Shown one piece after another: positions 60,301 to 64,000 of a DNA stretch of 64,000 bases. The DNA is taken from the NCBI GenBank assembly GCA_036378535.1, contig DASUWH010000016.1, positions 62,001-126,000 of the forward strand. The letters run 5' to 3'. A program made the translations under genes and the position numbers. The notes under the pieces were generated by a model, which was not told where the DNA came from, did not search any database, and saw only the letters and a list, made by a program, of their open reading frames with translations. The DNA is from Gp1-AA122 sp036378535 (GTDB lineage: Bacteria; Acidobacteriota; Terriglobia; Terriglobales; Acidobacteriaceae). Position 1 is the stretch's first letter. Every line of letters starts with the position of its first letter.

Positions 60301-60840
60301 AACATCCTGATCGATCGCACCAGCCAGAACCAGCCCGCAAAGCTGACAGAAGTTCCCCTCGCGCGAGCCGACCTGCGCTTTCACGGATTTCCCTTGAAGA
60401 TCGAAGATCAGCCACCCGGCAACGTGAAGTATGTCTACGAGAAAGCCAGCGCCACCGGCCCCTACACTCGTCCTGCCGGAGCTTACACCCGCTACGGAGA
60501 CGTGCTTCCCCTGCTTACGAAGTATGATGATCGCCTGGCGGTATTTGGATCGGGCGATGAGGTTGCGCTCGAATTCGATCCCACCAGGCTCCCCGCTGTT
60601 CCTCCAGGCTGGACCCGCGACTACTTCTTCGCCGCCCGCGGTTACGAGAAGGACATGGATTTCTATGCGTTCGATCCCACCAGCGTAGAACCTCTTCCAT
60701 TCGGCAACATGGGTTCGTATCCGTACCCGGGTAAACAGTATCCGCTCGATGAACACCTGGGAGATCTTCTCGAGTACAACACGCGCTTCATGTCAGGGAA
60801 TGAAGCCAGAGGATATGCTTTCCACTACGAACCGCACTGA
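57391..60840 (+). CDS. Giant TPR/FG-GAP/ASPIC-UnbV secreted protein
   Basis: An 1149-residue exported protein. A signal peptide (1-23) precedes TPR units (about 35-200; LNNLGAAYMNQQLFEKGLKS and YVWYNLGLLYKNSGNPQAAA), FG-GAP/VCBS blades (about 245-600; LDFDGDGRLDLLFADG, YDNDGATDFALALPD), and an ASPIC/UnbV domain (about 630-715). The last about 430 residues (from SCPTLFVWEGHHYALVGDMI) are rich in aromatic residues and have no family I recognise. It lies 127 bases behind the CRTAC1-like gene and may belong to the same operon with the cytochrome. Confidence 0.9.
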   Translation: MRWTPVIAFSLVFSFALVLVSAAPEKKPAAPAIESARLNNLGAAYMNQQLFEKGLKSFELASSLDSKLVIARVNQGIALANLQRVDAATKILQEASQETPRDPYVWYNLGLLYKNSGNPQAAADAFKKVTEIDPNDADSWYMLGTALLQAKQIPQAEEAFQHALKINPLHASAEFGFSRALQESGDTPQARVHLVRFQYITKNKLGAPMSLAYGEQGKYSRAEESGTFVQSAPPMIQVTFKDETQSAGLATSVSTARSQELAPFLGPGACFLDFDGDGRLDLLFADGGKQGGVSLYHNLGSGRFEDVTKKAGLDPALHAVSCASADYDNDGATDFALALPDRVLLFHNEKNGTFKDVTEAAGIKNDGPNVSLTFIDYDHDGDLDLFVTRTLKDATAPAPGEPINFPSGLSFPGNQMWRNNGNGTFTEVTSELGLSADPSMNAMGTDYNNDRAVDLLVTDVKGPVIFENPREGKFLARTPWPSAVPNPVLGTAVLDFDHDGWMDIAFTSNRARGLTLWRNRQAKSFDPVTLPATNWARAWGVAALDYDNDGWIDLAAVGETKDGKGEIKLFRNLGADGFKDVTAEVGLDKIQLKNPRALITGDYDGDGATDLLITQNHGPAVLLRNDGGNKNHWLRLSLKGLNDNKSAIGTKVEVFAGGNRQKWEIAGSNGYLGQNSTEIIAGLGKATQADVVRMLWPTGVLQDEIEVAAGQHKNYIEIDRRGSSCPTLFVWEGHHYALVGDMIGAAVVGHWIAPGQRNIPRPVEYMKVDRNVIREKDGKLSFRFMEPLEEAVYLDQVQLLAVDHPSDLAAYPNEYFASNPPYPPFKVVFSRDAKPPASAWDEHGHNLLPDLLAHRFVGDFDLLPFAGFTKLHSLELDLGDAYRGGPLWLLMHGEIEYFTATGMYAADQAGLQPIAPYLETLGADGKWKRVIDDMGFPAGGARTMTADLSGKLPAGTKRIRISTNLQIYWDNILIDRTSQNQPAKLTEVPLARADLRFHGFPLKIEDQPPGNVKYVYEKASATGPYTRPAGAYTRYGDVLPLLTKYDDRLAVFGSGDEVALEFDPTRLPAVPPGWTRDYFFAARGYEKDMDFYAFDPTSVEPLPFGNMGSYPYPGKQYPLDEHLGDLLEYNTRFMSGNEARGYAFHYEPH

Positions 60841-60854
60841 ATTAGTTGCCTGAG

Positions 60855-60912
60855 GGCAGCGCAGCGGAGTCGAGAGCCCGCACTGAGCGAAGTCGAAGGG
60901 ACCTTGCCTTTC
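60855..60912. repeat. Partial copy of the GAGTCGA repeat
   Basis: GCGGAGTCGAGAGCC and GCGAAGTCGAAGGGACCTTG resemble the interior of the element at 46484-46652 and one side of that at 62.53 kb. Confidence 0.5.
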
Positions 60913-61013
60913 GGTTGTTCTTCGACTTTCTTCTCTGTTGGTCTTCGTAGCCCGTTAAATCGTTTCAATTCTCATTGACAGCTGCCGCCCTTCCATAATC
61001 CAATACGCCTTTC

Positions 61014-62495
61014 ATGGCAACTTCATCGACTAGCCCAAGCACCTCCTCGGCCCCGCGGCTCCGCCGTGCTTTGACCCTTTGGGACCTCATCCTTTACGGC
61101 ATCATCGTGATTCAGCCGGTCGCGCCCATGTCCGTGTTTGGGGTGCTGAGCGAGCGCGGCCGCGGCCACGTGGTGACCACGCTGCTGATTGCCATGGTGG
61201 CCATGCTCTTTACCGCGTTCAGCTATGGACGCATGGCGCGCGCCTATCCGAGCGCCGGTTCGGCGTTCACGTACGTGGGCCAGGAAATCAATCCGGCTCT
61301 CGGCTATGTAACCGGCTGGAGCATGGTCATGGACTACATGCTCAATCCCATGATCTGCATTATCTGGTGCAGCCAGCAGGCCCACGTATTCGCCTCCGGC
61401 TTGCCCTATTGGGTTTGGGCCATCTTCTTTGGGCTGGTCTTCACCTGGCTGAATGTTCAAGGGATCAAGACCTCGGCCCGCGTGAATACAGCCCTGGCAG
61501 CGGGAATGGGCGCCGTGGTTGCGGTCTTCTTTATGGCCGCGGCCAGATACATCTTCGGCAACCCCCACGATGGAGCCTCGTTTTTCACCCGCCCGTTTTA
61601 CGATCCGGCGCTCTGGGATACCAAATCGGTTCTGGCCGCAACCTCCATTGCTGTGCTCAGCTACATCGGTTTCGACGGCATTTCCACCCTGTCGGAAGAA
61701 GCCGAGAATCCTCGCCGCAATATTCTGCTGGCTACGGTGCTTACATGTTTCGTAATCGGGATTCTGTCTGCGTTGGAAGTTTATGCGGCCCAGCTCATCT
61801 GGCCTGCCGATCGGCCATTTCCTAATGTGGATACCGCGTTCACCTTTGTGGCTGGCCGAGCGTGGGCGCCTCTGTTTGCGGTTGTCGGATTCACCCTGCT
61901 GGTAGCCAACTTCGGCTCCGGCATGGGCGCGCAGATCGGGGCCGCCCGCCTGCTCTATGGGATGGGCCGTAGCGAAGCTCTCCCGCGATCCTTCTTTGGC
62001 ATAGTCGATGCCAAGCGGCACGTGCCCCGCAACAATGTCCTGTTTGTTGGCGCCATAGCATTGGCCGGCGCCATGCTCGTCACCAAAGGCTGGTTTAGCT
62101 ACGGCTTGGGCGCCGAGATGCTCAATTTCGGCGCGCTCATCGCCTTCATGGGCGTCAATTTGGCGGCCTTCATTCGCTATGATGTGCGCGACAAAAAGAG
62201 AAGCCCTGTTGTCCCCTTGGCCCTCACTGTGCTGGTCATCGGGCTGGTTCTTTGGCCGAACTCCAATTGGATTGCGTTGACCATCGCGGGCGCAGGCTTG
62301 GCCTTCTTGGCCCTGCTCGCCCCGCCCATGGCCGGCTTCACCATTTGCTTTTTCTTGTGGAAGAATCTCAGCTGGAAAGCCTGGCTGGTCGGTGGACTCT
62401 GGATGATCGTGGGCATCGCATTCGGCGCCTGGAAGACGCGTGGCTTCCGCGGCAACCTGATCAACTTCGAATTGCCTCCGGAAGACGCCGAATAG
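61014..62495 (+). CDS. APC-superfamily amino acid permease
   Basis: A 493-residue membrane protein with about 12 hydrophobic segments. The N-terminal LRRALTLWDLILYGIIVIQP and the following glycine-rich helix, the helix-8-region FVAGRAWAPLFAVVGFTLLV, and ARLLYGMGRSEALPRSFFG are typical of the amino acid/polyamine/organocation superfamily. It probably takes up amino acids or ethanolamine by proton or sodium symport; the substrate is unknown. It converges on a glycoside hydrolase gene across an inverted repeat. Confidence 0.9.
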   Translation: MATSSTSPSTSSAPRLRRALTLWDLILYGIIVIQPVAPMSVFGVLSERGRGHVVTTLLIAMVAMLFTAFSYGRMARAYPSAGSAFTYVGQEINPALGYVTGWSMVMDYMLNPMICIIWCSQQAHVFASGLPYWVWAIFFGLVFTWLNVQGIKTSARVNTALAAGMGAVVAVFFMAAARYIFGNPHDGASFFTRPFYDPALWDTKSVLAATSIAVLSYIGFDGISTLSEEAENPRRNILLATVLTCFVIGILSALEVYAAQLIWPADRPFPNVDTAFTFVAGRAWAPLFAVVGFTLLVANFGSGMGAQIGAARLLYGMGRSEALPRSFFGIVDAKRHVPRNNVLFVGAIALAGAMLVTKGWFSYGLGAEMLNFGALIAFMGVNLAAFIRYDVRDKKRSPVVPLALTVLVIGLVLWPNSNWIALTIAGAGLAFLALLAPPMAGFTICFFLWKNLSWKAWLVGGLWMIVGIAFGAWKTRGFRGNLINFELPPEDAE

Positions 62496-62894
62496 ATTAG
62501 TAATTTTGCAATCGGGCAATTTTGTAATTTAAATGTCATCCTGAGTGAGGGCGGAAGCCCGAGTCGAAGGACCCCATGTCTCCTGAATCAGGCGCAGGCT
62601 TCGAAGGGGATTCTCACCGTTGCTATCGATCGCTCCGGCTGGCGACGATGTATACCCAATACTCATGGTCCATCTGGAAAATGCCTTTCCGAGCCTCTGC
62701 CCGTGTAGACGGCCAAGGGGTCCTTCGACTCCGCGACTGCCCGGCTTCGCGTGCCAGCCACTCCGCTCAGGATGACAGATTAGGGTAATTCCAATTTCCC
62801 ACCGCATTATCGAATCAAAATTCTGTCGACGAAACGCCGGTTCGCCTCGGTGGTTTTTAAATTGCAAAATTACCCGATTACCAAATTACTCAAT
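62496..62894. repeat. Nested inverted-repeat region between convergent genes
   Basis: Outer 35-base AT-rich arms at 62499-62533 and 62856-62890 are near-perfect inverted repeats and abut the two stop codons. Inside, a second element at 62534-62777 has ends TGTCATCCTGAGTG and CTCAGGATGACA, with GTCGAAGGACCCC and GGGGTCCTTCGAC pairing near its ends. The 399-base gap has no gene. Confidence 0.8.
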
Positions 62895-64000
62895 TCACTC
62901 TACGTTCCAGCCGCTCACTTCCACTGCAGGCCTCGCTGCCCCCAATTCGCTGGCGCGATACCTGGCCGTAATTTCGCGTTTCTCGCCTGGCATCAGCGAG
63001 ACATAATTGTCTTGCCACAGCACCGGCAGGATCTCTTCGCCACGCTGTCCCTTATTGACCTTCAGCCGTACGAAGAACGCAAGATTCTTGCTCGGATTCT
63101 CGATAGCGATGTGAGTTATCCCCTCGTCTCCGCTGCGTTCGCTTCGGCTGGTTACGTTCAGCTTCACTTTCGGTAACTGCTTAAGCGCCGTGAAGTCGGC
63201 GTAGGTGGCGGTCGGAGTCGTGTACCACGTCGATTTTTCCCAATCCAGCGTTTCCGGCGAAGTGGACAGCCAATAGAAATTTGATCCGACCAGTTTGCCA
63301 CCGGAATCCTGCACCGTCAGGCGGACGAAATAGGTCGGACTGAGGCCCTGCATTTCCGGCAAGTCGAAAATTTTGTTGGTGCTGTCGGCGGGCGCATTGA
63401 CCGTCTGTTCTTTCGAGAACTTCTCGCTCATATCCAGGTTGTAAACCTTGGCGGTGAGCTTGAGATTGTTGGCATCCTGGTATTGGCTGCTCACCAGCCA
63501 CACCGAGTGGTCATCGTATCCGTAGATCGGATTCAGCGGCTGCATGGCCGTTTTGGCGCCGAAATAGCCGCCACCCGGCCGCAGGTAGTAGTCATACAAA
63601 TGCCAGATCACTGACGGCCAGGCGTTGTTCAACATCCACTGAATCACACCGGTTGACGTGTATTTGTTACGGCTATAGGCCTCATACATGGCGCGGATGC
63701 CTTCGTATGTCATCAATTGTGACTTAAAGGCATAGTCCTGAACGTTTTCGGCTTTGCCGTAACGCGCGTTTAAAGCGTCGGTAAATACGTGGATATCCTT
63801 GAACTCGCCGCCGCCGGCGTGGTAGTTCCAGTAATCATCGATGGGCCACAAGTGATCTTTAGGAATGAATTTTTCCAGGCTCTCGATGGGCGGCACCGCC
63901 GGTCCGGGACTGGTTTCGGTATTGAACGCATACGCCCCCCCGCAGCCTCCCTGATTGCACGGTGTGGGCGACTGATGGGTGGGGGAGTCGGTCAGCCAGT
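62895..64000 (-). CDS. Glycoside hydrolase family 2, exo-beta-glucosaminidase-like (5' end outside)
   Basis: The last 368 residues of a GH2 enzyme; the frame is open to the right window edge, so a GTG at 63896 is not the true start. The segment AYAFNTETSPGP holds the glutamate (codon 63915-63917) that aligns with the nucleophile region of exo-beta-D-glucosaminidases (FNSETS type). The rest covers the end of the TIM barrel (VIQWMLNNAWPSVIWHLYDY) and C-terminal beta-sandwich domains. It would remove glucosamine or mannose units from oligosaccharides in the periplasm or outside. No partner gene is visible. Confidence 0.85.
   Translation of the reverse strand, partial: WLTDSPTHQSPTPCNQGGCGGAYAFNTETSPGPAVPPIESLEKFIPKDHLWPIDDYWNYHAGGGEFKDIHVFTDALNARYGKAENVQDYAFKSQLMTYEGIRAMYEAYSRNKYTSTGVIQWMLNNAWPSVIWHLYDYYLRPGGGYFGAKTAMQPLNPIYGYDDHSVWLVSSQYQDANNLKLTAKVYNLDMSEKFSKEQTVNAPADSTNKIFDLPEMQGLSPTYFVRLTVQDSGGKLVGSNFYWLSTSPETLDWEKSTWYTTPTATYADFTALKQLPKVKLNVTSRSERSGDEGITHIAIENPSKNLAFFVRLKVNKGQRGEEILPVLWQDNYVSLMPGEKREITARYRASELGAARPAVEVSGWNVE

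Noticed and set aside
61023..62519. Open frame of 498 codons on the minus strand
   Set aside because: It lies wholly opposite the APC permease, is His/Gly/Glu/Arg-rich with no hydrophobic or domain pattern, and results from the GC-rich codon bias of the true gene.

Overview
The window looks like chromosomal DNA of a GC-rich (roughly 55-60 percent by eye) soil Gram-negative bacterium, most probably an Acidobacteriota of the Koribacter/Sulfotelmatobacter type (order Terriglobales). The pointers are an outer-membrane and lipoprotein apparatus (Lgt, TolC/RND remnants, porin), a multihaem cytochrome next to FG-GAP/ASPIC-UnbV proteins, an NtrX-like regulator, an S23-type four-helix-bundle gene inside an operon, and many short palindromic intergenic repeats. 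The lineage is an inference from gene content; no rRNA or tRNA gene was found.

Layout. 0-6.2 kb: end of a sensor kinase and its NtrX-like regulator, an RsbW-like ATPase, then the phoH-ybeY-corC-era cluster on the minus strand. 6.6-13.6 kb: DUF1634/TauE transporter pair, M28 peptidase, a Ser/Gly/Thr-rich secreted protein with a strong terminator, a STAS protein, and a convergent NarL-type two-component pair. 13.9-16.7 kb: a damaged locus with an RraA N-terminal fragment, an intact RND membrane-fusion lipoprotein, and an RND permease start joined directly to the end of a TolC-like gene. 16.8-23.4 kb: two secreted proteins, Lgt, small membrane, TPR and RcnB-like proteins. 23.4-30.2 kb: repeat-rich DNA and a minus-strand carbamoyl-phosphate/ornithine operon (cPGS-like GTPase, argF, four-helix-bundle insert, arcC, pyrB, rocD). 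30.2-39.1 kb: zinc-ribbon protein behind a sigma-54-type promoter, DUF2252 protein, ferredoxin, pilin, and a two-component/porin/cupredoxin cluster. 39.1-46.5 kb: hypC, VOC protein, phoU and hypDEABF. 46.5-52.6 kb: 3-hydroxyacyl-CoA dehydrogenase, hemerythrin, PAP2, an FNR/CRP regulator, a PilZ protein and an amidase. 52.6-62.5 kb: pentahaem cytochrome-TPR protein, two CRTAC1-like proteins and an APC permease. 62.9 kb to the end: C-terminal part of a GH2 exo-glucosaminidase-like enzyme.

How parts may work together. The Crp/Fnr regulator at 49.5 kb has four cysteines placed like the Fe-S ligands of FNR but a CRP-type recognition helix (R201, E202, R206). TGTGA-N6-TCACA-type palindromes lie upstream of hypC (perfect match), hypD (one mismatch) and the ferredoxin (core match). 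This suggests one oxygen-responsive regulon for hydrogenase maturation and low-potential electron transfer, although no hydrogenase structural gene is in the window. The carbamoyl-phosphate operon joins three carbamoyl-phosphate enzymes with an ornithine aminotransferase and a cPGS-family GTPase. Several intergenic regions carry inverted-repeat elements, one pair of which encloses a complete four-helix-bundle gene and another a remnant of one.
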